From Halichondria panicea (taxonomy: Eukaryota; Porifera; Demospongiae; Suberitida; Halichondriidae), in NCBI RefSeq assembly GCF_963675165.1, contig NC_087380.1:2595803-2659802 (forward strand): DNA of 64,000 nucleotides, read 5' to 3'. The position numbers and the translations under genes were made by a program. Below are positions 29,976 to 43,159 of this stretch, piece by piece (position 1 is the first letter of the stretch; each line of letters opens with the position of its first letter). The notes beneath the pieces are model-generated. The model was not told where the DNA came from, did no database searches, and saw only the letters and a program-made list of their open reading frames with translations.

Positions 29976-32900
29976 ATGAGATGCACACTTTCTATAATTT
30001 CATGTATTTGTAAGTGTCAGATTACCATTGTGTATGTGTAGTGTATAGTCTAGTCAGGATTTAGCTATATACCGGAACAAACTCTATATATACAGATGAT
30101 GTATTTCTATGCAGTGTTGGTGCTTCAGCAGCTGGTGTCTGGACAGCAGTGTACAGTCGGTCGTGTGGGCAGTACAAGGACTGGTACAATGAGGAATAGA
30201 GCAGAAAATGAGTTCTACATTGATCGTGGTAATCGTGCTGGATGTGCTGGGATGATCACCTCACTCTCTTACTGTTTCCATCGACCACCAGGAAATGTTC
30301 CAGTTGCTAACGAGTACCTGACTACAGTTGCTGTGTACAGACCAGCGAGTACAAATGCAAATGAGAATGTATTTACTGTTGTTTCTTCACCAATCACAAT
30401 ACACAAGTCAGCTGTAGAGTTTCAAACTGAATTAAACGCTGCTACTGATACAAACTTTGCCTTTGCCTGCTCTGTATTTATCCTACCACAACCAGTACCC
30501 ATGGCGACTGGTGATGTTCTTGGAGCGTGTGTGTTTGACCCTGATGACATTACAAGTGGTGTCACTACCTACCGTCTTGATATAGTCAGTAGAGCTCGTG
30601 GCGGTACTGAAGACCTTGTGAGAACAAACACAGATCCCAGTAGCCCACCTGCTGGCTGCAGTGCCACTACTGTGCCAGGTTCTTTTGATAGAGGTGCACC
30701 TGGTACTGGTAATAGAGGTAGTGCTGACAGATCTCTTCATCTCTCAGCAAACATAGGTAAGTTGAAGCAAATTATTATTATTATTACTGTTATTATACAC
30801 TGAACATGAGGACATAAACCGTATGTTATACAGAAGTGGTTACAACTGAAGCACCTACAATGGGAGCAACTACGATGGAAGCGACTACGATTGAAGTGAC
30901 TACTATGGAACCGACTATCATGGAAACGACTACCATGGAAGCGACTACCATGGAAGCGACTACCATGGAAGCGACCACCATGGAAGCGACTACCATGGAA
31001 GCAACTACGATGGAAGCGACTACCATGGAAGCGACTACCATGGAAGTGACTATCATGGAAGCGACTACCATGGAAGCAACTACAATGGAAGCGACTACAC
31101 CTTCTATAACTACATCTGAACCGACTGCAAACACCATCACTCCTGAAGACGTCACGACAGACGTGACCTCAGCGGGTGGTCCACTGATTACTGATGGAAA
31201 CTCTACTACAGTAACCATAAACCGAGGGATAACGAGCAACCCTGATGCCACCACTGCACAATCCATTGGTGGTGGGGGAGGTGGTTCTAATGTAGCAACT
31301 ATTGCCATTGCTTTGGTAGTTGTACTCATTGTTGTGGTCAGCCTAGCTGCCATCATGGTGATAGTCATCATTCTTGTGTCAAAGAGATTGAAAAAGGTCA
31401 AGAAATCATACGCAATGACCACCAACTCAGGTAAGTGTTAAGCCAGCTTGTAAAAAGAGTACCTGTATTGTTAAGCCCTCAAATATAATGTGTTAGTTTC
31501 AACATCATTATTCTCCAGAAACTTCGATATCTTTAATTCAATTAGAAAACCAGTTGTACTCGGCAGTGGCTGGTGCTAAAAGCTTGGAGAGAGCTAAACG
31601 GGAACAACCACAGCCACAGCAGCAAGGCAGTCAGTGGCCCACACAGTCCCAGGAGCATGTGTATGAGGTGTTCAGTCTTAACCAGTCAATGGAGTCCACC
31701 TACGCTGAAGTTGGGCCCTTTGGTGCACTGGTGAGGGAAAAAAGCTATGCACTTATGTTTTCTGTACATCGTTGTCTTAGGGTACCTCTGTGTGTGTGCT
31801 GAGTTGTGTAAACCACTCAACACAATGTGTACACTGTTGTCATTATTAGCTTGCCCAAGTGTGTGGGGATGCCATTATACAATTGCCCTTACAGGAGAGT
31901 CTAGTGTTGTAGCGCTTCTAATGAATTCCTTTAACTTGATCACATGAATGTATATACCATAATAAGAAGCCAGTTTGTTATGCTATCCACATATACAATT
32001 CATATAGAATGGTTATGAGGTTGTCTATGAGTCTCCACTGGATGCCCCGGCTATCAGCTACCATCAACTGTTTGAAAAGGTACGACTTTCGTGTGTACAT
32101 TGTATGGCTATATTTAATAATGAATATTGAAAAGTACGTGTACTATTTCTGAATACAGAACAAGGAAGAGGACATTTATGTCAGAGAAAATCCGTACGAA
32201 ACACCAGCATCTATAGAGAACGATATCTATGCTCAGTTGCAGACCTGGAGGGTGACACAATTGAACAGAGAAGACATTAAGTAAGTCATTTAAAAATATT
32301 GACTTGAACAGAAGACGTTAAGTAAGTCATTGAAAATATTGACGCCAAAACTACATGCAGGATTGCTGGTCATCTTGGGTCTGGTCAGTTTGGCAGTGTG
32401 GAGCAAGGAGTGTGGAAGAGACAGGGAACTCAACCAGTGGACGTGGCACTCAAGAGTCTCACCAAAACATCAGAGGAGGACAAAGTCAAGTTCCTCCAAG
32501 AAGCCGCCATCATGGCTCAGTTCAGACACCTTAACGTTATCATGCTCCATGGAGTAGTCACCAGTGGAGACCCTGTGAGTGCATGGCAGCTAGCTCAAAT
32601 GGCCTCTGCTAGATAAGTTTGTTTGTCCAACAAATTAGGACACAAGAAACAGAATGCACAGTCATTGGTTACTGCTTGCTTCTTGGCAACATTTGAACTA
32701 TGTATACAATAATGCAATAATGATGCAATTCGTGTGCCTGCAGATGATGCTTGTGGTGGAAATGGCGAAGAAAGGTGATTTACGACAATTTCTCCTATCT
32801 CTTCGACCTGAGTAAGAATTTCTATAGTTAAATATACCACCTCACCCCCACCCCCATGCATAGCCCAGGGCAGTTAATGCCGAGCAACACATTGTCAATG

Positions 32901-33707
32901 TTACTGAAGTTCTCTCAACAAGTTGCTCTTGGGATGCAGTACCTTTCAGCTAAAGGATTTGTGCACAGAGACATGGCTGCTAGGAATGTACTAGTGACAA
33001 CAAATGACATATGCAAGGTGGTTTATCAATTTTTAGCTATAAAAAACACTCAATTTAATTATTTTATACACATAGGTTGCTGATTTCGGAATGTCCCGAG
33101 ATCTTGCTGATGAGAACTACTATGTCTCACAAGGAAGAGACAAGATCCCCGTCAAGTGGACAGCCCCTGAGGCCATTCACTACAAGAAGTACTCGACTGC
33201 CAGTGATGTATGGGCCTACGGGTGTCTGCTCTATGAGATATGGAGTATTGGGCACAAGCCGTTTGAAGGAATATCTAATCAAGAGGTATTATAATTATAC
33301 CGCCTAAATCACAACTTCATTGATGTTTTTTGCACATGTGCAGGCTATTCGACTCATTGATTCTGGTCAGCGTCTTCCTCCACCTCCTGGCTGCCCTAAC
33401 ATGATCTACGAGCTCATGATACTATGTTGGTAAGATGCATTAATTATACAAATTTAGAAATGTGTGCACCATTTGCACCAAACTACACACATTCTAATAC
33501 AAGTCTGTCTTTTCATGCAGGCATCCTGAGAGCTCCCAACGTCTTGTGTTTCGTGATGTCGTGCTCACTCTTGTTGGCAGTGAGAAGATGGTCCTGAGCA
33601 TTCCCGAGGAGGACTCCTCCACTAACCCACTGGCTGGAGTATTGGGAGCTCCACTGGAGGCCGGGGAGAATATGTACTCGAAGCTGCAAAGGAGATATAT
33701 ACATTGA
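29976..33707 (+). CDS. Receptor C: receptor tyrosine kinase with six-Cys ectodomain and Thr-rich stalk
   Basis: Twelve exons, all in phase, 865 residues: 29976-30009, 30115-30756, 30834-31430, 31519-31730, 32008-32079, 32159-32280, 32361-32574, 32744-32811, 32864-33017, 33076-33285, 33344-33429, 33521-33707. Signal peptide MRCTLSIISC plus ILLVLQQLVSG; ectodomain to about residue 225; stalk with 15 MEATT-type repeats; membrane segment about 384-407 followed by SKRLKKVKK. The juxtamembrane region has NQLYSAV, STYAEV, NPYETP and NDIYAQL. The kinase starts near residue 560 and has GSGQFGSV, VALKSL, HRDMAARN, DFGMSRD, an activation loop ENYYVSQGRDKIPVKWTAPE and ASDVWAYG. All catalytic residues are present. 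The WTAPEAI, SNQE and LPPPPGCP features are Eph-like. The ligand is unknown. Confidence 0.93.
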
Positions 33708-34280
33708 TTGTTTCCATGGAGGTGCAGCTGCTAAAACTGTTTCGATATTGAAGTGTCCCATTAAATATGCCATGCACAAATTGTTTTTTCCCTTTTTTGT
33801 GATGTCATAATTTTATCCTTGTCACTATAATAATTATAATTATATAAACAAATGATTGTTGTATTTCAAAGCTAGCTCAATACAATAATTAGTGTTGAGC
33901 TGAGCTCAGCATTGTTTAGGAAAGCGTGCATGCATTATATTGGAACCAGGAATCGTTAAAATCATAGTGTTCATAGTCATCAAATTGAATTTTACTATCA
34001 TTATGTGATTCTGCACATTTATTTAAAATAATCCTTTTGTTTCTGAACGGATCGAATGTTCATTGCAAAAGCTCGAATTTCATCAAAATGGGGTTGAACT
34101 CTTATGACGGAACCTACTCCAAAAGTCTGGTTGGTACGCGAGTTACCATAGTTATTTTTGTAGCGGATATAAATGATCGGGTGACAGCTAGCTATATATA
34201 GGGGATAGATTTATCGTAGTGTAGCAATGACGCATGATATGGTAGAGATAGACAAACTGAAGAAACCCTATTCTGTAAAC
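33708..34280. other. 3' flank of receptor C
   Basis: AT-rich and duplicated at 50709-51270. Holds the 3' UTR. No gene recognised; the small minus-strand open frames show no family features. Confidence 0.5.
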
Positions 34281-34289
34281 TAAAATGTT

Positions 34290-34730
34290 TGCCTCATAAT
34301 CTTTAGTGCAAGTTGTCACTGTTGTGGTACAGTCGATCGTGTAGGCAGTATGCGATGATAGAAATAGGGACAACTGAATGTGCTGGGATGATTACCTCAC
34401 TCTCTTACTGTTTCCATCGACCACCACTATATATAGCCAATTGATTGCTTTTAATGTTTAATGTTGTTAATGAGACAATTATCAACGACTACCATGTGCA
34501 CTCAAAAACCCAATGACGTGAATTACAAGGAAGTATCTATACACACTACAATGATCCTTGTCAGCCGATACCATTGAAAAACAATTTTAATGAAGCTAGC
34601 TTACAGTGTACACAAATCTGGAAATGAAAGAAGTACATGCAGGAGAATCATGCTCACAAGAAGTTGATCTAAAGTCCAACGATGTGTATGGTGTGAAAGG
34701 GGAGGTGAAAAAATCCAGATGAAGCTAATT
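34290..34730 (+). pseudogene. Receptor remnant (ectodomain start plus tail exon)
   Basis: gtacagtcgatcgtgtaggc, then tgctgggatgattacctcac and ctcttactgtttccatcgac, match the start of the ectodomain (TVGRVG, AGMITSLSYCFHR) with breaks. 34500-34720 matches the tail exon (DVNYKEV, LKSNDVYGVKGEV) with frameshifts. The whole is duplicated at 51290-51690. Confidence 0.65.
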
Positions 34731-34833
34731 AATACCGAAGGGGCTCTTTATGATGTCATAGAAACTAAATCAGAAATTCTGAAGAGGGAAAAGATGTGAC
34801 AGAATCACACATCAATAAACAGTTTTCTCAAAA

Positions 34834-35280
34834 TTAATGCCTGACCAATTCAAACACAACATCGTCAACTTTGAGGAGAGGACAGTTTTCGCTGATGTGT
34901 AGAGGTGTGTCAGGGTATGAGGGAAACGTTTTCTTCGAAAATGTCATGTAACAGCACTTAGAGGGGTTTAGCTTTATAATGGACCATGGGGTACGGAATC
35001 GAATGCTTTGCTTATAAATCAAAGTAGACAGCACATATTTCTTTACCCTCATCCAATGATTTGAGACAGTGGTGTGTTAATGAGAGTAGTTCAGATGTGA
35101 TGGACTTTTTGGCAGTGAAGCCCCATTGATGAGTGGATAGTGGAGTGTGCTCTGCTAAGTATATAGTCATCGCTTTGAATACATGTCGTTCGAGGACTTT
35201 GCTGACGATTGGGAGAAGTGATATAGGTCTATAATTCGCAGGATTGTCTTTTTTACCTGATTTAGGCACAATCACAACTC
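34834..35280 (-). pseudogene. LINE reverse transcriptase fragment
   Basis: The minus strand encodes IVPKSGKKDNPANYRPISLL and later HQWGFTAKKS, the finger/palm start of a non-LTR reverse transcriptase. It breaks off at the CAVYFDL region, so the catalytic YADD is absent. It differs from the LINE at 53622. A further-decayed copy lies at 51799-52260. Confidence 0.8.
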
Positions 35281-35639
35281 TAGTGACCTTCCAGTTCTTT
35301 GGAAACTTTCCTTTAGTTAGTTAGTAATAGAGTTTTAAGGCTGGGCGCTATAGCGTTTGCAGTGTGTTTGAAGAGATATTTTCAGCTCCTGCAACCTTCT
35401 TCATATCTAAGGCTCTCAGATACAGTTCAATTTCTTCATTTGAACAAAGTAGCTCATCTGAAGTCTTTTCCAAGACTGGCTATCTCAACAGTTGGTATAT
35501 GTAAGCTCAGCTTAAAATTTGCTTTCCTTTTCGCATTTGAGTGACCAGCTCTGGAGTATAATTGTACTTCAGTGTCAAATGCTTTCACTACAGAGAAAAA
35601 TGCCAATCTTCTTACGGGCATTAACTTTGCTATTGCATC

Positions 35640-36480
35640 ATATTTACTGAGTGGAGTTGTTGGCTGGTGATATGATCAGTGCTTGTATTTATGACCCTCC
35701 TGATAGTGGATTGGATGGACGTAAGTTAGATGTGGTTGGACGAAATGCTGGGCCTGATCTTACGATCTTGCTGACGAAAGCTATACTATGTATTTCAAGG
35801 TGGTGTAATCCCCGTCAAGTGGACAACCCCTTATATAGGCCATTCACTACAATTAAGAAGTACTCGACTATACCAGTGATGTGTGGGCCTACGGGTGTCT
35901 GCTCTATGACGTTTCAATTGCTAAAAAACATTCAGGTAAGTTTCCATAGTGATGTACACGTAGATAATCACTATAATTATACTGATATTCATTAATTTTC
36001 TTAGAAGCTGGTAAAAGACTCTCTCCACCTCCTGGCTGTCTAGATATGTTTTATGAGCTCATGACCTTCAGTAATTGGTATATGCAAGCTTAGCTTTAAA
36101 ATTTGCTTTCCTTTTCGCATTTGAGTGATCAGCCAAAATTATAGATCAGCTCTGGAATATAATTATACTTCAGTGCATGTCAAATGCTTTCACTACAGAG
36201 AGAAATGCCAATCTTCCTACTGGCATTAACATTGCTGTTGATATTCAGGCTGGTCATGTGATGGTGCTTGTACTTATGACCCTCCTGAAGTGGATGGATG
36301 TACAGCACAGTTGGATGTGATTGGACGAAATGCTGGGCCTGATCACTTCAGCGTTTATCTATAATATATATATAATTATGCCGACATAAGTAAGTAACAA
36401 TCATCTTATAGATCTTTCTTGCATGCTGATTTTGTCGTACATGCAGCTCCCCTGTCAACAACTGGACCTCAAACCAATCC
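35640..36480 (+). pseudogene. Remnants of a diverged receptor tyrosine kinase
   Basis: 35650-35760 encodes GDMISACIYDPPDSGLDG and LDVVGRNAGPDL, a diverged form of the ectodomain words GDVLGACVFDPDD and LDIVSRA. Kinase scraps follow (35800-35930, KKYST, then a broken SDVWAYGCLLYD; 36005-36060, AGKRLSPPPGC). A second ectodomain relic lies at 36220-36340, and a stalk-like exon (APLSTTGPQTNP) at about 36445-36480. Duplicated at 52600-53470. Confidence 0.65.
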
Positions 36481-36484
36481 CATG

Positions 36485-37122
36485 CAGTGGCGTAGCCAGG
36501 GGGTGGCAAAGGGGGCAAATGCCCCTTTTTCTGGATCTCTACTACTCTGCTCAAGTTATTGTATCTGATTATCTTGCTGAGCACTCCCTTTCTTCGGAAT
36601 CTTGCTGCAGTTATTATTATTATTATTATTATTATTAAGACTTTACAGCCTGCAACGTGAATGATATAAAAACAAGTGATTGTTGTAGCAAAGACTATAG
36701 CTGACAGACTGTGCCGCATTGAGCGACACAGCTGGATAATTTAATGATTACATGTGAAGCTAGCTATAATTACGTGTGTAGCATCTGTTGCATGGGCACA
36801 TTAAGTGGTAGGTACATGGGATGTCAGAGACAAAGTTTTGTTTGAAGTGCTCCCAGAAGTAATGGTGGAGTGTATTCTTTGTTTTGCTAGCAGGCAAGCA
36901 AAACGATTTAGTCTCTAAACTGTGAGCTATTCTGGTCTAAATCTATAGACAGTTCTTGTTCTTTGCTAAACTAGCTTCTTCTAAAACATCAGGCCACACC
37001 CAACTAAAGAGAGAAGTCAATGTGACGTCATAATTAAGAGGCGTGGCTTCTGGTCAAAATTTTGGCGCTGTGCGGCTGATAGGTTTTGCCCCCTCTTCCA
37101 AAAAATCCTGGCTACGCTCCTG
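36485..37122. mobile_element. hAT-like non-autonomous DNA transposon, 638 bp
   Basis: The ends are inverted repeats (CAGTGGCGTAGCCAGG, and the reverse complement of the right end CAGGAGCGTAGCCAGG). The element is flanked by ccatg on both sides. The duplicated block has an empty site at about 53477-53482 with a single ccatg, which defines the insertion. It contains a TTA microsatellite (36609-36637) and no transposase. Confidence 0.75.
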
Positions 37123-37156
37123 CCATGCATGCATGCATGCATGTCTATGTATGGAT

Positions 37157-37219
37157 AGCCTTGATTCCAGGTCGTGAAGAGAGAGGTGCTATTCTCTTCG
37201 TGGCCTGGAATCGAGGCTA
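37157..37219. repeat. Hairpin repeat, about 63 bp
   Basis: agccttgattccaggtcgtg is complementary to cgtggcctggaatcgaggct, with a short loop. A second copy at 53509-53570 is part of the block duplication. Confidence 0.8.
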
Positions 37220-37379
37220 GACAGTGGGCACGTGACAACATAGCACAACTATACTGTTGACAAGCACAGTAGGATTAACTCTATCCTATGAAGCGCTAAC
37301 AAACTCCTTCACAATTACCAGACAACGATTCAACAACTACAATGATCCCTGGAGTGACAACTAATCGAACTGAAAACTG

Positions 37380-39215
37380 TACAACAATTAGGGCTATAGG
37401 GTATGAAAATAATGTATAATTAGGTGTCTAAAGAAAATTGGGCATAGTGTCCATTTTTGGTAAAGATCATTAACATTAAGTACTACTGACGTTCTCATGG
37501 CAAAATGGCTGAAGGTGATATTAGGATCACTTCAAATCAGCAAGATAACTTGTTTGTGTGCTGTGTTTATGTCTACGTCTATAATCATTGTCATGGGAAT
37601 AATGGGTAATCACATCAGGCCCTATTACAGTATAGGGCAAAGTGGCACATCTGAGAGATAGAGAAAACAAACTGAGGAAAAACTCTTGACATGATTGTAC
37701 TACTCTGTAAACTAATACACATGTAAACATTTTGCAAGTGGTGCATGTGGTCAGATCATTCATCGGAATTTACACTCCAGACCACCTCCACCCCCTTTTG
37801 CAGCATGACAGGAAATGATTGCATTCCACATATAAAGTGTTTATACACGTTTGTTGCATGACAGAAAATAATTTTTTAGAGTACAAGAATCCAATTTAGA
37901 ATATGAAGCTAATAGAGTTACGATGTCATAGAAACTGAATCAGAAGAGGGAGAAGATGTGACAGAATCACACATTAAAAGTTCGGTATAAATTTGACTGT
38001 GTACAGTTTCAGTCAGTTTCTCAAATGCCTGACCAATTCATTGCACGCACATGTCTTAAATTTAGTTGGGAGACATGCACATGCGTTATTATTAATGCTT
38101 ATCAAGAATTTCAACAACCCAATGATGCAGTGTCTATAGTGTTATTGACTCGCCTCTTCAGCAATCTACAGAGACAGCCAGTGAAACTGAAATTCGAACG
38201 GACAGCAATGAGGTGTATATGGCACATCTGAGAGAGATAGACAAACTGAGGACACACTCAACAACCCAATGATGTGACTATGAGGAAGTACCAGGACCTA
38301 CACACTACAATGATCCTTGTCAGCTGATACCTTTGGAAAACAATGAAGCTTATGGTGTACACAACTCTGGAAATGAAGAAATTTCGAGTGAAACATACTC
38401 GCATAAAGTGGACCTGAAGTAGAGGCGCATGGAGTGAGAGGGGAGGTGCAAGTTGCTGCCATTAATGGGACCACTGATGCAGTGTGTTATAATAGTGTCA
38501 TTGACTCGCCTGGTCAGCAATCTGGAGAAGCAACCAGTGGAACTGAAATTTGGCATATTGCACATACATCTGAGAGAGATAGACAAACTGAGGAAACACG
38601 TGATCTATGATTATGTATAAACTAATAGTGAAAGTGATGTATGTCATAATTATGTTGTTTACCTTTTTGTTGGCAGGATTTAATTAGATCTTTATAGAGT
38701 ACAAGAATCTATGCAATTTAGAAGATGAAGCTATTAGAGTTATGATGCCATAGAAGAGGGAAAAGATGTGACAGAATCATACATCAATGAACAGTTCGGT
38801 ATAAAATAAAATTGATTGTGTACAGTTTCAGTCTGTCACATTCAGTTTCTCAAATGCCTGACCAATTCATTGCACGCACATCACATGTTTTTTTTAGATG
38901 CGAGACATTACATGCGTTATTAATGCTTATCAACTTAAAGATTTCAACAACCCAATAATGTGACTTATGAGGAAGTACCAGACCTGCACGCTACAATGAT
39001 CCCTGTAAGCCGATACCTTTAAGTGTACTGGAAATGAAACAAGTAAATGTCGAGTAAAACATATTTGCAAGATATAGTTGTGACCTGAAGTCCAACGAGG
39101 CGTATGGAGTGAGAGGGGAGGTGCAAGTTGCTGCCATTAATGGGACCACTGATGCAGTGTGCTATAGTGTCATTAACTCACCTGGTCAGCAATCTGGAGA
39201 AGCAACCAGTGCATG
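37380..39215 (+). pseudogene. Receptor promoter and tail-exon remnants upstream of D
   Basis: 37380-37840 repeats the intergenic/promoter sequence seen before C, F and G, but no exon 1 follows. 38100-38620 holds tail-exon pieces: a broken YEEVPGPTHYNDPC, GVRGEVQVAAINGTT, VIDSPGQQSGE. 38930-39215 holds another set including SNEAYGVRGEV and VCYSVINSPGQQ. Frames are interrupted repeatedly. Confidence 0.6.
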
Positions 39216-39419
39216 GATCGAGCTGAAGTTCAAATGGAGGCATAATTATAGCATAAACAAACAGAGGAAACTCTCAGAAGTAATCATTATTGTTGTAGAT
39301 CTACACCCCCTTTTATGCCAGAAAATCATTGCTAATTGCATTCCACAGTCATTGGCTTGCAGCAGAAAAAACCAGACCAGACCAGCGGAAAACAATATCA
39401 TACTGAAGCAAGGGACAAG

Positions 39420-40965
39420 ATGAGAAGCAGCACACTGTCTATATTATGTTCTTGTAAGTGTCTGCTATGTAGAATAGCTATGTAGATTGCATGGTCTTGA
39501 GCAAACTCTAGCTAGCTAGATCTAGATCTAGTTTATTCCTATGCAGTGTTGGTGCTCCAGCAGCTGGTGTCTGGACAGCAGTGTGGTACAGTCGGTCGTG
39601 TGGGCAGTAATAGGACTGATGATAGGAATAGAGCACGGGATCAGTTCTTCATTGATCGTGGTAATTGTGCTGGATGTGCTGGGATGATCACCTCACTCTC
39701 TTACTGTTTCTACCGACCACCATTGACTGATCCAGTTGCTAACGAATACCTGACTACAGTTGCTGTGTACAGACCAGCAAGTACCAATGCAAATGAGAAT
39801 GTATTTACTGTTGTTTCTTCACCGATCACAATACTAAAGTTCGCAACAGACCTTGAAGAGTTAAACATTGCTTCTGATACCGAAATCGCCTGCTCTGTAT
39901 TTAACCTACCACAACCAGTACCCATGGAGACTGGTGATGTTCTTGGAGCGTGTGTGTTTGACCCTGATGACACTACAAGTGGTGTCATTACCTACCGTCT
40001 TGATATAGTCAGTAGAGCTACTGACGGTACTGAAGACATTGTAAGAAACAACGAGCAACCCTGATGCCACCACTGCACAACCCATTGGTGGTGGGGAAGG
40101 TGGTTCTAACGTAGCAACCAGTGCCATTGCTGTGGTAGTTGTACTCATTGTTGTGATCATTGCTTTAGTCACCATACTAGTGATAGTACTTGTGCTGTTA
40201 AGGAAACGATCGAAAGCATTGCACTCAGTCAACTCCATAGGTAAGTTTATGTTAATTTTGGATAATTATTCACTAATTTGTGAAAGCATTGCAATCGCTT
40301 CTGATGTAACTAAGCATTTACAAGATGTATAATTATTTATTGTTGGTATAATTATATGCACAGCAAGAAACCGTATCACTCTAAAGTCCAACGAGGCTTA
40401 TGGTGTTCATGATGAGACTCAAGACCCTGCCGGTAAAGATATTATAGGTATGAGGTCAACATGTGCACACATTTCATTCCACCACATTGTACGTAAATAT
40501 TATGGGAATACTTGATTGTTTGTTCACTATCATTATATTAAATCCCTGTATGAAGCATTCATCACGTATTGTGCAAAGAGTTGTAGTGCAATTGCTTTTA
40601 AGGCATGTTATTATATTGCAGGACAATTATTAACTTCCACTCAACAACCCAATGATGTGACTTATGAGGAAGTACCAGGACCTACACACTACAATGATCC
40701 CTGTCAGCCGATACCTTTGGAAAACAATGAAGCTTACGCTGTCCACAAATCTGAAACTACAGAAATGTTGCGTGAAACACGCTCGCAACAAGTTGACCTG
40801 AAGTCGAATGAGGCGTATGGAGTGAGAGGGGAGGTGCAAGTTGCTGCCATTAATGGGACCACTGATGCAGTGTGCTATAGTGTCATTAACTCGCCTGGTC
40901 AACAATCTGTAGAGACAACCAGTGGAGCAATGAGGAATGCGGAGGCATATATTGGAAACTGTTGA
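39420..40965 (+). pseudogene. Receptor D: kinase-less paralog lacking stalk and end of ectodomain
   Basis: Exon 1 (39420-39453, MRSSTLSILCS) and most of exon 2 (39547-40064) are intact. The ectodomain then runs after GTEDIV into DNA that in the paralogs lies near the end of the stalk, in the wrong frame, and stops at 40064. The membrane exon (to 40240), 40364-40447 (NEAYGVHDETQDP) and the last exon 40622-40965 (VTYEEV, NEAYAVH, NEAYGVRG, VCYSVI) remain open. The deletion therefore removed the last Cys, intron 2 and the stalk. It would be non-functional unless splicing rescues the frame. Confidence 0.75.
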
Positions 40966-40988
40966 TATTATTATTATGCTATTCTTTG

Positions 40989-41019
40989 AATCACTGTATA
41001 CATTGTGTATACAGTGATT
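40989..41019. repeat. Perfect 13-bp hairpin downstream of receptor D tail
   Basis: Same sequence and position as the hairpin after receptor B (27612-27642). Confidence 0.8.
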
Positions 41020-41099
41020 ACCTGATATTTTAGTGCAACTAGTCATTATTGTGGTTTGTTTGAGCTGTAGGAGACCAACATAAAAAATGAACAAATTAT

Positions 41100-42800
41100 T
41101 GCTAGATTATAGCTATAGATTTCAGACACAGTCTACTATAGACTGAGGCAACTTTAGTTTTTATGTAAACTGACTAATACAAGTACGATGAGATGAAGCA
41201 CACTGTTTCAATGATATACATTGGGCTTATAAGTGTCTGCTACGTATGTTGATTCTGCAGGAGCTTTTAAGGAACATTTTGAAGTACACCTAGAATACGA
41301 TTATTTTTTTATTATCTAGTTTACTCCTTGGTTGACAGCAGCTCTAAGTGTTCATCTCCAGCATACTCTATATCTACAGTAGCACTCTGATCTAGATTAT
41401 GAAACTTAAAATCACTGCATTGTACCTAATGATTCTTACAGCAAGATGTCCGACTCTGTGGTGTTTATAACAATTATTTACGTATTTATTAACTGCTTTA
41501 CTGCATGTTTCCATGCAGAAAAATGTAGATCTATAATTATATAAGCACTATTTTTAAGCAATTAGTCTTATTCCAGGCCAGGCCTTAAGAGTACTGGAAG
41601 CTGGTAAAAGACTCTCTCCACCTCCTGGCTGTCCGAAGATGCTTTACGAGCTCATGACCTTCAGTCATGAGCGTATGGTGTGAGAGGGGAGGTGCAAGTT
41701 GCTGCCATTAATGGGACCACTGATGCAGTGTGCTATATAGTGTCATTGACTTGGCCTAGTCAGCAATCTGGAGAAGCAACCATGAAAATTGAAATGTATA
41801 CAACAATTAGGGCAAAGTGGCAACAATAGACAAACGGAGGAATGTACTCTTCACTATGATTTTATTAGGCCTATGATAACATTATTTTAGTGGAGTGGTG
41901 CAAGTACATATACAAGTATTGTTGAGCTGCTGCAAACCACCACCATGCACCCCCCATGACATGCAGGTGTAGATTGCACCTCTAAAAATCTAGCTGAATA
42001 GACAAGGTGAATGTGAACAACACAAGTAGACTCTAAAGCAGACTGATCTGCAAGCAATAAGATCTATAAAGTGTCTCAAAAGGGAAATTATGATCTTAAT
42101 ATTAAGGTCGGTATCATTGAGTAGACTGTCTATAGACAGGATTTAGCTATGAACAAACTCTACTAGGACTGGTGATATGGACAATAGAGCAGTAAATGCG
42201 TTCTACATTGATCGTCGTAATCGTGCTCAGCTGGATGTGCTGGGATGATCACCTCACTCTCTTACTGTTACCATTGCATGACTGCTCCAGTTGCTAACGA
42301 GTACCTGACTACAGTTGCCGTGTACAGACCAAAGAGCACCGATGCAAATGAGAATGTATTTACTGTTGTTTCTTCACCGATCACAATACAAAGGTCAGCA
42401 ACAGAGCTTCAAACTTAATTAAACGCTGCTGCTGATACTGATTTTGTCTGCTCTGTATTTAACATACCATTGCCATTGCTGTGGTATAGTTGTTGTACTC
42501 GATTGCTTTAGTTGCCAACTAATACTTGCATGTGTTGTTAAGGCGACGATCGAAAGCATTGCACTCAATAAGTAAGTTTATTTTGAATTGAAAACAATGT
42601 GTTACAATTAACTGCATGGGTTCTTTGTTATGCACAGAAAACAATAAAGTACATGACAAGTCTAAGAAAGAAACTGCTGTTGACTTAAAGTTCAACGAAG
42701 TTTATGGTATTCATGGTGAGCCTCGAGACACTCCCAATGACTATGACAAAAAATGTACAAAAATTAGGGCTATAGGCCCTAATAAATTATACTCCGTTTA
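41100..42800 (+). pseudogene. Remnant block E (kinase, ectodomain, membrane and tail relics)
   Basis: 41580-41770 repeats the kinase-scrap/tail-scrap fusion of 28855-29050. 42150-42480 is an ectodomain relic: AGMITSLSYC-like start, then TVAVYRPKSTDANENVFTVV, with a stop in place of ELN. It jumps at about 42475 straight to the end of the membrane segment (42500-42570). The NEVYGIHGEPRDTPND exon follows (42616-42800). Confidence 0.65.
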
Positions 42801-43159
42801 ATTAGGTCTAAAGAAAATTGGGCATCAATGTCCATTTTTGGTAAAGATCATTAACATAAAGTTTTGCATAACATGGTAAAATGTCTGAAGGTGATATTAT
42901 GGATCACTTCAAATCAGCAAGATAAAACACTTGTTTTTCAGTTGTGTATACTGTGTTTATGTCTACATCTATAATCATTATCAGGGGATTTTTTATACGC
43001 GAATAGTCCAATGAGTGAAAAATTTATTATCACATTTGAGACAGATAGAGAAAACAAACAGAGGAAAAACTCTTGACATGACTGTAAACTAAATTATAAA
43101 CATTTTAGTGCAAGTGGTGCATGTGGTCATAATTATCCTTCATTGTGAATACACTCTAG

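Noticed and set aside
37780..37840. A functional receptor gene starting near 37.9 kb
   Set aside because: The promoter block is present, but no signal-peptide exon or ectodomain follows; only tail relics do.
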